Under the pieces are notes generated by a model. It was not told the DNA's origin, did no database searches, and was given only the letters and a program-made list of their open reading frames with translations. The translations under genes were made by a program, and so were the position numbers. From Pyronema omphalodes (lineage: Eukaryota > Ascomycota > Pezizomycetes > Pezizales > Pyronemataceae): a stretch of 64,000 nt of DNA. Below, one piece after another: positions 24,601 through 34,943 of this stretch; within the stretch, counting starts at the first letter, position 1, and each line of letters opens with the position of its first letter. Where the stretch lies: contig JAJJXM010000017.1 of the NCBI GenBank assembly GCA_024516155.1, positions 372,001-436,000 on the forward strand, in the 5' to 3' direction.

Positions 24601-27600
24601 CCACTGTAAAGTCAGCCACTTATGTTGGTTACTTATTGCCGCCACGATTACTGATCAACTATCCAATAATTGGTTTTCTGTTTCTCGGTTCCGGGGTCTT
24701 TATCAGAATTAGCGGTAGCCGTTGACGCACATCATCTACGTCGGGGATATTCCGAGCACCGGGAACTGATGTGTCTGGTGTGCATGTTTGTGTGCATCTG
24801 ACGTGGATTCGGCCGAGTTTGGAGCATCAGCCGCTAGAATTATGGAACCTTAACTGTAAAACTCAACCCATAAAATAGACGGAAATAAATAGCAATTGAT
24901 GAATACCAAAATAAATTTCTGTCGCTACCCGAACAGAAGTCTCAGGCATCCAAGTCAAAGGCATCCACGGAACACATTTAATGCAGTCTTAATGTTGTTG
25001 ATTAACACGGATAAAGCTTATATCTTGCACCGCTAATTCTCATGTTTCCACTTCTATGTATATACTTAAACTTCACAATCTGATGTAAGGAAATCGGATA
25101 TCTGCATCAGACCTATCAGGTAGCTTTCGATAAGCCATGCAAGGTCCCAGTGATAAGCTCAGCCCTATTGAAGAAATTCCACATGGCATGATTTCAGTAA
25201 CCATCCGTATGCATTGTAAGTTAGTTCAGGTCAGACACTGTCAGGTTGGAACATTTAACCTCTGCGCCGCGGGGCTCTTCGAAATTCTACATTCGGAATA
25301 TATCAGACCGGTCAATGCGTTGGATATAGATATATCCGTCTCCAAGCCTAGCTATGACGATCTATGTATGGGGTTACGTAGTCGAAAGGGGACCTAACAG
25401 AAACTCCTATCATCAACATACCGATGGATATCGCCCTATCCGTGAGCTGAGTTTACCAAGCCATTATAACTAAGAAGCTATGACCTGACAATCCCAAAGA
25501 TCATGCTATATCCGTCTGACTCTCAGTATATACAGTCCTAGATATCATGCATGTCCTATTACTTTCTATCCCGTCTTGCAAACCTGGACCTTATTGTCAG
25601 GTGAGTCCTGAAATACGAACACAGAAGTAAATTTGTTGGGTATAAATTTCCGTACGCGTCGATACCCTAACTTGAGTAATTTAAGCACTCTTCATATATC
25701 TTCAGGCTGCCGTTGAAATCTGGCTATATGTGGTACCCGCTCATAACGTTGAGTATATAGTTGTGAGTGGGGTCCTCATCACGGTCTACGCGACACAGCA
25801 GCTACACAAAGACGGTCTCGATCACGATGTATTTCGAATCAACCCATTGCTCAACGCTACTAATTGCACGAAGCAAGCGCCTCGCGGGGCCCCGGTCCCC
25901 CCGCACACTCCCCATTTCTCGGGGGACACTCCGGAGGAAAGGATAGATGGTGTGAACCGCCGGTAATGGGTGGCGCTGACTTCTGTATTCTCCACATCGC
26001 ACACAACATGCAATGTCTTGGTATCTAGGTTGATGTGGGAAGTTGTATGATGGATATGGTGCCACTATATTAACAAGAGTGGAGTCAGTGCGTGATCGTC
26101 GTCGGAGCATGCGTGCTTGGCCGGAGAAATTGTTAGCGGATATCTCCGAAAAGATCGATGAGCGATATGGAAACATGTGGTTGAGGACTGTGAATTTTGT
26201 TTTTTTTGATGGCTTGACGTGCAGAACTTTAAACCTAATTTTAACCAACTTACGATTCCTCGCATACGGACTACCGGACCATGAATCGAAACCCTAGAAC
26301 TTAAAATCGGAACCCACTAAAGTTGACTCGGCTTCTAGTGATGGAGTTGATGGGTAATCAGACTTTGACACTAATCGATAAGTTACCAGTGCCTTCGAGA
26401 AATGCACTTTTCGATACATGATGTAGTGGATTAGATTAAGAAGAATAATTCACATTGTGGCGCAATTTCATGTTACAAACCGAGGCGCGAACATTAGGCA
26501 GTCAATGTACGTAGAGTATAGTAGGGCCACCTTTATCTTATCACATCAGTAGCGGCGAATCGAGTCAGAGCTTTATTTATTTATTTATTTTCTCGTTAAC
26601 GTAACCAACCCTCAGGGACGACAAAGCCCCAAATTTCTATATACAAAATAGGCTTAAAACAAGCTCAAAGCCCACTGGGACACACCCTAGAGCGGTCTTA
26701 GTTATTGATAGCGTAGTCCTCTACTTGCTGTCTCCATTTTCACAGTCCATTTTCACAGTCCATATTGCGTCCTCTGTGTCCTACATTCAGACGAGGAATC
26801 GGCATCGTGATACACTGTGATGATCTGTGATGGTCATTTTTTGACCATCTGACCTACATATTCCGGTAGAAATGTGTGAAGATATAAAAATGTACTTTAA
26901 GCGCTGTAATACCAACGAGCCTTTAACGAATGCTTATTCCTGACCGTTACTCGCGCATATGTACAACTGGTGCGCAAAAAAGAAGAAAAGTGCATATTTT
27001 ATATTTAGTGGATCGCGTAACGTCACAGGTCATGCAGCAATTGCTATTCACACTTCGGGAAAAAAGACAAAGGCCAATTATTTAAGTTGATTCAATGCTT
27101 TGTTTGGAAAAGATGGTATGTTCAAAACTTGTTTTCAAAAAACACCGGTGATCGACTGGATCAAGCGCGTATAATACCTACGATGCCTGAAATATCCGTG
27201 GTATTCTCACCTCATCCCCATTCTAGGCGCAGGAAACAAAGGAAATGGTGAATTGTGAACTTAGGTACAATAGTTCTACAAATAATCACCAGATTCACCG
27301 CCATCCAGGTTACAGGAACCAATAAACCACAAAGTGCGGGACAGCGGCCTTGAGTGCAGTTTGCTATTCCCAGTGGACCCAGTGGCTATGGCATGACACG
27401 TGCACTTATGCGGTCACAACTTTTAGACTCAAGATATTCCCCACAAGTCCTAAAAGTTCACCAAATATTTGCACTTTATGTTTGACAAGACATCACGAGC
27501 GCCGTGTATATACAGCGTATATATCTCACCGGAGCTTACAAGCATATCGATAAATCGTGAGATGAAGCATGATTGATTGTAGATCACAATGGCTTGAATA

Positions 27601-29508
27601 AAAGTGATGAATGACGAAGCCTTGATCTCTTGTATAGGGCGAAATGAGGCGAGTGCCTGTTTGTGAAAAGGGTACTCATTATGGGTCACTCGTTTTAGAC
27701 GACCACGCTTGGAACGTCGGGGGGAAATTAAATAAATAGGCAATCAAATATATCAGGAGGTATATTCTTGCACACACATAGGATACCCGATGTATGAGGT
27801 ACTGATTAATGTGAAAAACTTTGATCGTCGATCCGAGCTGTCGATTGAGGCTCACTGTAGCAAACACCCCTTTGTATTTCCACAATTCTATGGGGAAGCC
27901 ACCGGTGATCAGAGATAAATAATGTTTTTGTACACTCTATTATACGATCAAAAAGTTAAATCTTCATCGATGGCATTGCTAAATTTTGAGAGAAATAGCT
28001 AGCTTTTTGTTATTGAATGAGTCACCTATTAATCGAGACAGTTACACCCGAAGTGCTAAAACGGATATACATTCAGCCACAAGTAAATGGGGGGTAACAT
28101 GGGTATACGATGTATTATACACACATGATACGTATCTGAACAACGGCTGGAATCTCCTCTCTCGCTAGATTGCCAGTATTGCCTGCCTACACCAAGGCTG
28201 AAAATACCACAGTTGTTTTGCACAATAATATAAAACCTTTGTACTGTGTCACAGTATAGCATCTATACCTTCTTGGCCCTAGGTTCGAGGGCAGAGTTAA
28301 CGACCACCCAATGGTGATAAGCAATACGGCGCTATTATATCCATTCTACCCAGAACCCAAAATCTGACTCGAACTCCTGAAGGACATACATCATTATCAA
28401 AGTGCTTCAAACTAATCCTCAAATCCTTCCCCAAGGCAGAGTGTAACTCTCTCGACCATGTCTGTGTAAAAAATCCCGAATCCAGTGCACATTTCCCCTG
28501 CAAAGTTCGTAGCAATTGAAGCGAGAACACAGTTCCCGGCCTACAATTCTTCCCCTTCAGACAGAAAGATAGTACAGGACGCAGGACATTGACAGTAGGC
28601 GATCTCTTTGATAATGTATGAATCTAGAGATGAACCGCACAGGTTGCCGGTTTCGTGGTCGTGTGCAGTTGCAGTGTATACGTTGATTATTGTTGTGGAG
28701 TGCGTCAGTCGGGGACTTTTCTGTAGCCGACCAGTTTTCTGCCGTTTTCTTGCGTGTTGCGGCCCGATTTCTTGTGTTGAAATATGGGATAGTGAGGGAA
28801 ACACTAGTCATAACTTTCCGTGTCTGATAACGTGTACAACGCATCATAAACGTCTTCTAAAGTTTGGTCACTCGATGCACTTAATATCAGATGCCGGTAA
28901 AATATCATTCAAATACCCAAGTATCGTGGTCTTTATCATCAATGCTCACTCGTTGAGTCATTGAAGAACCTGAAAATTATATCAAGCGAGAATACGTAGA
29001 AGCTTATCATATAAAGTTATAAACCATCAAACACTTCCGAAATCTAGAACCGAAGATACCGTACCAAGTGAGAAGTAAAAAAATAACGCAACTAAACCAT
29101 ATCATAGACCGTATATCTCTTTCTAGGCAGATATTCAAGAGCAAATACTCTCTAATGATTAATCAGAATGAAATGGTCTATTTACTTGTATTCTTGTTTT
29201 CTACTGGCTCAAATTCCATCTCGTCATATGATATCGGGACACATTAAGTCTAGCCGTGGCTACTAGTGCCTTGTTGATTTTGAATTGGTGATGGAAATAA
29301 TAAGATATGCGGGATAAAAATATCTGCAAATTTCTTTTGATCGCCATCTGTATGCGTTCTCGGTTCGAATCTCTCCAAATATTCACTACATCTTGTCTTA
29401 TATCAATTATCTGAGTGATAAAGCATGATCACACACGCATTCATAATTTCAAACTCCTTAAAATCAAACTCCTAACTCAAACCCCGAAAAAAGAATACAT
29501 CCCTCTCG
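21622..29508. other. Gene desert of about 8 kb
   Basis: No gene is supported. It holds the catalase promoter near 21.6-22.1 kb with several AGGGG/CCCCT (STRE-like) pentamers, a T20 run (23995-24014), a GC-rich patch (about 25865-25945), a TTTA microsatellite (26572-26591), a direct repeat CCATTTTCACAGT at about 26736-26760, and a small hairpin GATGGTCA/TGACCATC near 26838. Frames of 60 to 148 codons on both strands match no known family. One at 28297-28530 (minus) has the most protein-like composition. Confidence 0.5.
23995..24014. repeat. T20 homopolymer
   Basis: Uninterrupted run of 20 T. It could be the trace of a retrotransposed poly(A) tail, but no element body is recognised beside it. 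Confidence 0.9.
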
Positions 29509-29528
29509 CCCCCCCCCCCCCCCCCCCC
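29509..29528. repeat. C20 homopolymer (G20 on the amidase sense strand)
   Basis: Uninterrupted run of 20 C, about 40 bp beyond the stop codon of the minus-strand amidase fusion. In that gene's 3' untranslated region it would read as G20 and could form a G-quadruplex. Its length is probably unstable or uncertain in sequencing. Confidence 0.9.
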
Positions 29529-29566
29529 GGCAAACCCACAGCCCAAAACACCTTTTTCGTTCTTCA

Positions 29567-31691
29567 TTAGACCCCCTTCAAAACATCCTCAACCACCGCA
29601 GCCCTCATCAACAGCTCCGCATCCTCTCTCTCAGCGCCCATCAACGTAACCGAAAACGGCGGTCCATCTCCCGATCCAACCGGCAGCGTGATGGCACAAA
29701 GATCCAGCACATTCGCCGCATGCGAAAAAGTCCCCAATAGCGTATTAATCTTCAACGGTGATTCCTCTACTTCTTTAATTGTTGGAATCATCGGAGTTGT
29801 TGGAACCATTACAAGATCGAATCCTTCTTTTCCTTTGAAAAGATTTTGTACCTGTCGACGAAGACTGCGGTGGGGTTGTTAGTTGATATGTAGAACAGAT
29901 GATGAATGATAATGGAAAAGGTAGGGTGGATTAGATACCTCATCATACTGTGGAGATCTCGGAATAAATCCTCGGCGCTACATGAGCGAGAGCGAGCGGA
30001 TTGGAATACCTGCTGGGTTACTGGATGGAGTGATTGGATATTTTCATCTAACCAGCCTTTTGGAAGACCTGCGAGTCGTTCCATAATAAATGAACCTTCA
30101 TACAACAACTTTCCTGCAGCTTCAAACACCTCCCAATTTTTATCGGAGAGTTCAGTTACCGTGATTCCCAGGGCCTGTAATCTTTCTACCGCTACCTTAA
30201 ATCCCCTCCGGTAATGCTCGGAGCAAACATCAAGATTTTCCCCAGGCGGAACAGCAACTGAAAATTTCCTAGCAACATCTTCCTTCACACAACATACCTG
30301 AATCTCCGTCGCAATCCGTTGTTTCGCCATACGATCCTCCATATCAAATCCCCTAGTAAGCCTCCACAAAATCCTAGCACTCCCCACAGATAAACATTCA
30401 TAAGCAATGCAATCAAAGCCTTCACAAGCCTTCACCACACCCTTTAAAGAAACCGTTCCTTTCGTCGGCTTAAACCCAACTATCCCATTAAACCCCGCAG
30501 GAACCCTCCCAGACCCAGCTGTATCACTTCCTAAAGCAAAAGATACCAACCCAGCTGCAACACTGACACATGCCCCGGATGATGAACCGCCTGGGATATG
30601 CTCGGGGGAACGAGCGTTGGGAGGTATACCAAAGGGGCTACGACACCCCGTTAGGCCTGTGGCGAGTTGGTCCATGTTGGTTTTTCCGATTAGGATGCAG
30701 CCGAGGGAAAGAAGCTTTTCTACGATGGGAGAGGAAATTATGGGAGTATACCGTAATGCGGCACATGCGGCGCTGGTAGGGATGCTGACGACGTCGATGG
30801 AGTCTTTGATGGAGAATGGTATGCCGTATAAAGGAGGACGTTGGTCGGGTTGCGGGTATTTTGCTTCTAGTGATAAGGCTCGGGATTGGAGTGAGGAAAG
30901 TGGCTCGAGGTGGAGAAAGATTTTTTCGATCCCTGGTGTGCTTGATAAACGTGAATGAAGTGCCTCAATGAGTTGAGTTGGGGTGAGAGAGGAGGATGCG
31001 TAGGCAGATGACAAGACGGGAATATCTAATGATTCTTTGTCTTGTATATCCCATGGCTTTGGTTGTGAGGTCTGATTAGAAGTATTGATAGCTTCGGAAA
31101 CCTGGGAAAGACTCATAAAATCTGTAGCCAGAACTTTACGGATCCCCAAAAGAAAAATCTCATCGTTTTTGGAATCAGGATCATAAGAAGATTCTTCGCA
31201 TACATCCATACAATCCTCGATTACGTCTGGATTACTCAAAATTAACAAAATCCATTGTAAATGGATAGGATGCAAAACTCACAGCACTCAAAAGCCCTCG
31301 CCCCCGCTCCTATTATCGTACCCGCATTAGAAGTCATATACCCTCCAATAAACAACAGCCTATGTACTCCAAGCGCTTTTAGCTGATCCATTAAATCCGT
31401 ATTTATAAACGCCGATCCAATTCCGAATAAACTCTTGATCACCAGCTCATTTGGTAGCACATCAAACCGCTTGGTCCCAAGGTTCTCTTCTGAGTCTTCC
31501 GTATCGGAGATATTGACTGTATGAACTATCGGGAGCGAGAAGCTGCGAAATAATGACAGAGCCGTCTTGCAGTTCCGAATTACTTGATCTGTACACCGCT
31601 TGCTGTTAAGATTACACGTGATCAGAGCTGTCGTATTCTTATCAAACCTCGATAACGCTTCAAATACAACGTCCGCTGATGGGAGTGACAT
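29567..31691 (-). CDS. Isochorismatase-like/allophanate-hydrolase-like amidase fusion
   Basis: 664 aa. Exons: 31691-31283, 31226-29939, 29864-29567, with introns of 56 and 74 nt. Residues about 1-165 are an isochorismatase-fold (cysteine hydrolase) domain. Residues about 190-664 are an amidase-signature domain closest in style to allophanate hydrolase (ATGLTGCRSPFG, DTAGSGRVPAGFNGIVGFKP, then VVKACEGFDC). The amidase triad is present: Lys about 277 (PFSIKD), cis-Ser about 352 (GGSSSG), Ser about 375 (DTAGSGR). The AtzF-type C-terminal decarboxylation domain is absent. In the first domain the usual Asp is Asn27, Lys86 is kept and the nucleophilic Cys is Ala123 (MTSNAG), so that domain looks catalytically dead. 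The intron lies within this domain, and removing it restores ECYVIEDC, which shows one gene and not two. Cleavage of a small amide or ureide is likely; the substrate is unknown. It is divergent from a Zn2Cys6 regulator. Confidence 0.85.
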
Positions 31692-32415
31692 TTTTTAAGA
31701 ATCGAGTAGTGGGTGAATAGTCCAACGCGAAATGTCAAGTACGAAACAAAAACCAGATTGTGAAGTTTTATGGAGGATTATGGACATCTTCGGCTATGGG
31801 AGGCCTTGTATTCTGGTGGGGTGTCGTGCGGGGTGCATGTCGACAGTCGACAGTCGTACAGACCTCGTGAGGTGACTTACCTGAATTGGTAATACTCGCG
31901 CGAGACTTTCGGATACGGGTTAGACGTACGGCTATTTAACGCGATTTCGAGATGCGATGGAATAAGATGGGCTTTTGTGTACCGCGTTCTACATAGCGTA
32001 TGTATAGGTGAGGTTGCATTAAATCTAGAGAAGAGAAACCAGAGAGTATTGCAGGATGGAGATGGTGACGAAGTTGTAGATGAAGGTAGATGGAGGTGGA
32101 GGTGGAGTTGATTGATTATATATATACGAACCCGTAAGACCAACACGATGATAATTGTTGATCATCAATCATGCGAAGAAGCACGCAAAGTTATGACACG
32201 AAAAATTATTAATACAAAGCTGTTACCCCAGGGTTCTCAGTAATAAGCTGCATACACCCTACTCCAGAGGTGCATGATGACTCCGGATCCCAGAGATGGG
32301 CTCTTGGGCAGATCAATATCAATCGCGCTCCCGCTCGCGTCTCCACAGCTCGCTTCCCCGTAATTTCGTACGGAAGATACCTAAAGGATCGAAGACTTAA
32401 CCGGCACGACTTACA
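31692..32415. promoter_or_regulatory. Shared divergent promoter region, amidase fusion and Zn2Cys6 factor
   Basis: A 724 bp gap between two outward-facing start codons. A TATATATATA stretch at about 32116-32125 lies 300 bp from the regulator start and 430 bp from the amidase start. No inverted CGG pair could be singled out with confidence. Confidence 0.45.
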
Positions 32416-34204
32416 ATGGATCAGAATTCCCAACCACAGCCTTCTCCATTGGCAACTCCTCGTCCGAGACCTACTAAGAGTTGCTTAGTTTGTCGTCGGA
32501 GAAAGGTTCTTCCGTTGTTCTTCTTTGTTAGCAAGGGTATCGTTCTGACAGTGCGTAGGTCAAATGCGATCGCTCCCAGCCGTGCTGCTCGAATTGTAAA
32601 GCTCATGGGTTGAATTGTGAATATGCGTCTACCGAGAAGAAGATACGCTTCATTCAGAGTAACCCACAGAGCAACCCCAAGGGAAAGTCGCCGACTCCCC
32701 AAGATCACAGTCAAAAGCACGCGAAGGAAAATCCAGAGGTTGAAGGAGAGTCTCTCGATCGGACTCAACGGAGTGGGTTGTTCGAAGGCGGAAGATTCGT
32801 CTGTGGTGTTTTCTGGAAGCTGGCGAATGATACGAGTTCAGTGTGTTGCTCCAGAAACTCCTGTGATTACCCGTGCTAATACATATTTAGGAATATGTCC
32901 AGAATTTCCTTTACAATGCTTCCAAACCGACTGAGACAATAGCTGTCACCATCACAGAGGCCCTCGAGTCACTACCATCTAAGCATGAATCGGACCGCTT
33001 TTTTGAATCCTACGTTGATTGTGTCCACCCTGTCTTTCCTCTCCTCGATATACCCCTAATCACTTTGTCCTATAACGGACTTTATTCGGGAGCCTACACC
33101 TCAATCGAGATCTCCGAGCTCCTGATTCTAGTCTCCCTTCTCTACGCTGGTTCCCAGGCTCGCCCATCTTTCTACGGAGCCTCCCTCAGCGCCTTCTACC
33201 TCACTCTCCTCCAGCGTTCCTCCTGGCCACAATCCTCAACCCTAAAAACACTCCAAGCCTACACCATCTTCAACTCCTCCAATGCCTCGGAATCACTTCC
33301 CCTAACCTCTTTCAACTTCCTCCCCCTCGCCGTGCGCTGTGCCCAATCTTTAGGTCTCCACACTGAACCCCCCTCACCAACAGAACGTAACCCCCACCGG
33401 CGTCTTTGGTGGCACCTCGTCTACCTCGACGTCGAAGGTAGTATCGCCAACGGATTACCCCGGTTGATCCACCAAGACGACTACGACACACACCGTCCCT
33501 TGTATTCCGAGCTCAGCCCATCAATGCAGCTCGCACTATCTGCACGGCTCGATTGGACAGTAAATATGCAACAATGGCTCCGACGACAACCACCCATGAC
33601 AGATGTCTACGCATTCGAAGCACGGTGTAAAAAACTTGCCTCCGAAGCTACAGAGCCTTGGGCAAGAGATTATATCCTGCTTCAGACGCCGAGAGCGGGG
33701 ATAATTTTAAGTCATAGGGTGCATAAATGCTATGCTAGGGATCAGATGGATTCGATGCTGTGGACACATGCTAGGGGAATGTTGAATTTGTATTTGGCAT
33801 TGGCGGGGTGTGATAGGTTTATGTGGTTTGTGCCGGGATTGCTGCATCCGCTGCACGCGGTGGTGGTGTTTTTGATGAGGAAAACTCCGCCGTCGGGTGA
33901 GGAGAGGGAGTTACTGGAGAGGACGTTTGCGGTGATGGGGAATACTGTGGTTCAGGGAGTGTTGGTACCGAGGGATACAGAGCTCAGGGGCGATGATGAT
34001 ATGGGGTGGGTTTATGGTATGTTGAAAAAGTTGAAGAATAGAATTTGGGAGAAGGAGGGATGGGGAGAGGAGACAGGGAAAGAAGTTCAGGTGGCGGAAA
34101 TAGAGAGTGATGAGATGAATTTGGGAGAGTTTGATTGGAATGAGTGGGATAGGATGTTGGGAAAGTTCTTTTTTTCCAATGGTTTAGGTTTAGTTGGCGT
34201 ATAA
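32416..34204 (+). CDS. Zn2Cys6 (Gal4-type) transcription factor
   Basis: 561 aa nuclear regulator. Exons: 32416-32505, 32559-32840, 32891-34204, with introns of 53 and 50 nt. The binuclear zinc cluster is at residues 23-50: C23-x2-C26-x6-C33-x6-C40-x2-C43-x6-C50 with RRRK between. It appears only after removing the first intron, which falls inside the finger directly after RRRK; its donor GTTCTT is weak. The second intron has a GCTAAT branch motif and donor GTGTGT. The rest is the fungal-specific TF domain, with RCAQSLGLH and RRLWWHLVYLDVEGSIANG followed by GLPRLIHQDDYD. The C-terminus is Glu/Trp-rich. It is divergent from the amidase fusion, which suggests that it regulates that gene (inference). 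Exon 2 between finger and domain is low-complexity and its 3' boundary is the least certain part. Confidence 0.82.
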
Positions 34205-34277
34205 TGAATATCTACAGTGAAACTTTAGATACCAGAATATTCATGACAAAATTCTGAGCCTGGCACTTGCCTGAGGA

Positions 34278-34316
34278 TTCTTGAACCTTCAGGACAATGG
34301 CAGTTCCTGAATATTC
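34278..34316 (+). promoter_or_regulatory. Two perfect heat-shock elements upstream of HSP104
   Basis: TTCTTGAACCTTC (34278-34290) and TTCCTGAATATTC (34304-34316) are both exact three-unit inverted nTTCnnGAAnnTTC arrays, the Hsf1 binding site. They are 13 bp apart and about 630 to 670 bp before the HSP104 ATG, and also just after the 3' end of the upstream transcription factor gene. A further GAATATTC core lies at 34235-34242. Confidence 0.75.
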
Positions 34317-34625
34317 GACATACATCACGTGATTCGACTAGAACTCTTCAATGCTGCGCGTGCGCGCGGTACGACCGGAGTGGATTCTTCGGATTTAAAG
34401 TGAAAAGTCTGAAGGGCTCGGGAGGTCGGTTGACGGACGGCGTAAGATGGACCAAGGACGCTCGGATACAAGCGACCCGCTAACAGGTTTGTTGCCATCT
34501 CCCGTTTCACAGTTAGTTGCTCTCTGGGGCGGCAACCTGACGTAACATGGCCAGCCGATGCACCGATCACTCCACTAATCACACCCCACCAATCAAGATT
34601 AGGACTAGTGCGGGACTGATCCCCA

Positions 34626-34643
34626 GAACATTCTTGAGTGTTC
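34626..34643 (+). promoter_or_regulatory. Four-unit heat-shock element, proximal
   Basis: GAA-CA-TTC-TT-GAG-TG-TTC is a four-unit HSE with one mismatch (GAG for GAA), about 300 bp upstream of the HSP104 start. With the distal pair it makes a clear Hsf1-type promoter. Confidence 0.65.
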
Positions 34644-34943
34644 TCCAAACAACAGCCAGATTCTCAAGTTCGCGACATCGTTCGAGCATATCCTCCATCC
34701 TTCACCAACCAACAGCTGCGCCCTACGAATATCACCTACGGTCGATCATCACAACAACTATATAATCCATCCTCCACTTCGTCTCAACACCTTTTTCCAT
34801 CCATCAGAAACATCACATACGAAAACCACGAACGCACACGAATACAAGCATCGATCACAAGTCGAATACAAGCATCAAACAACACCTTAGTCACACGAAA
34901 AAGAAACCGAAAACCAACTGCGAACAAATAAAAATCAATCACA

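Noticed and set aside
29361..29390. GGTTCGAATCTC, resembling a tRNA B box
   Set aside because: No matching A box, acceptor stem or cloverleaf can be formed around it.
31242..31691. Separate isochorismatase gene ahead of a separate amidase gene
   Set aside because: A 56 nt GT-AG intron (31227-31282) joins them in frame and restores the isochorismatase C-terminal motif in the second exon, so one fused gene is the better model.
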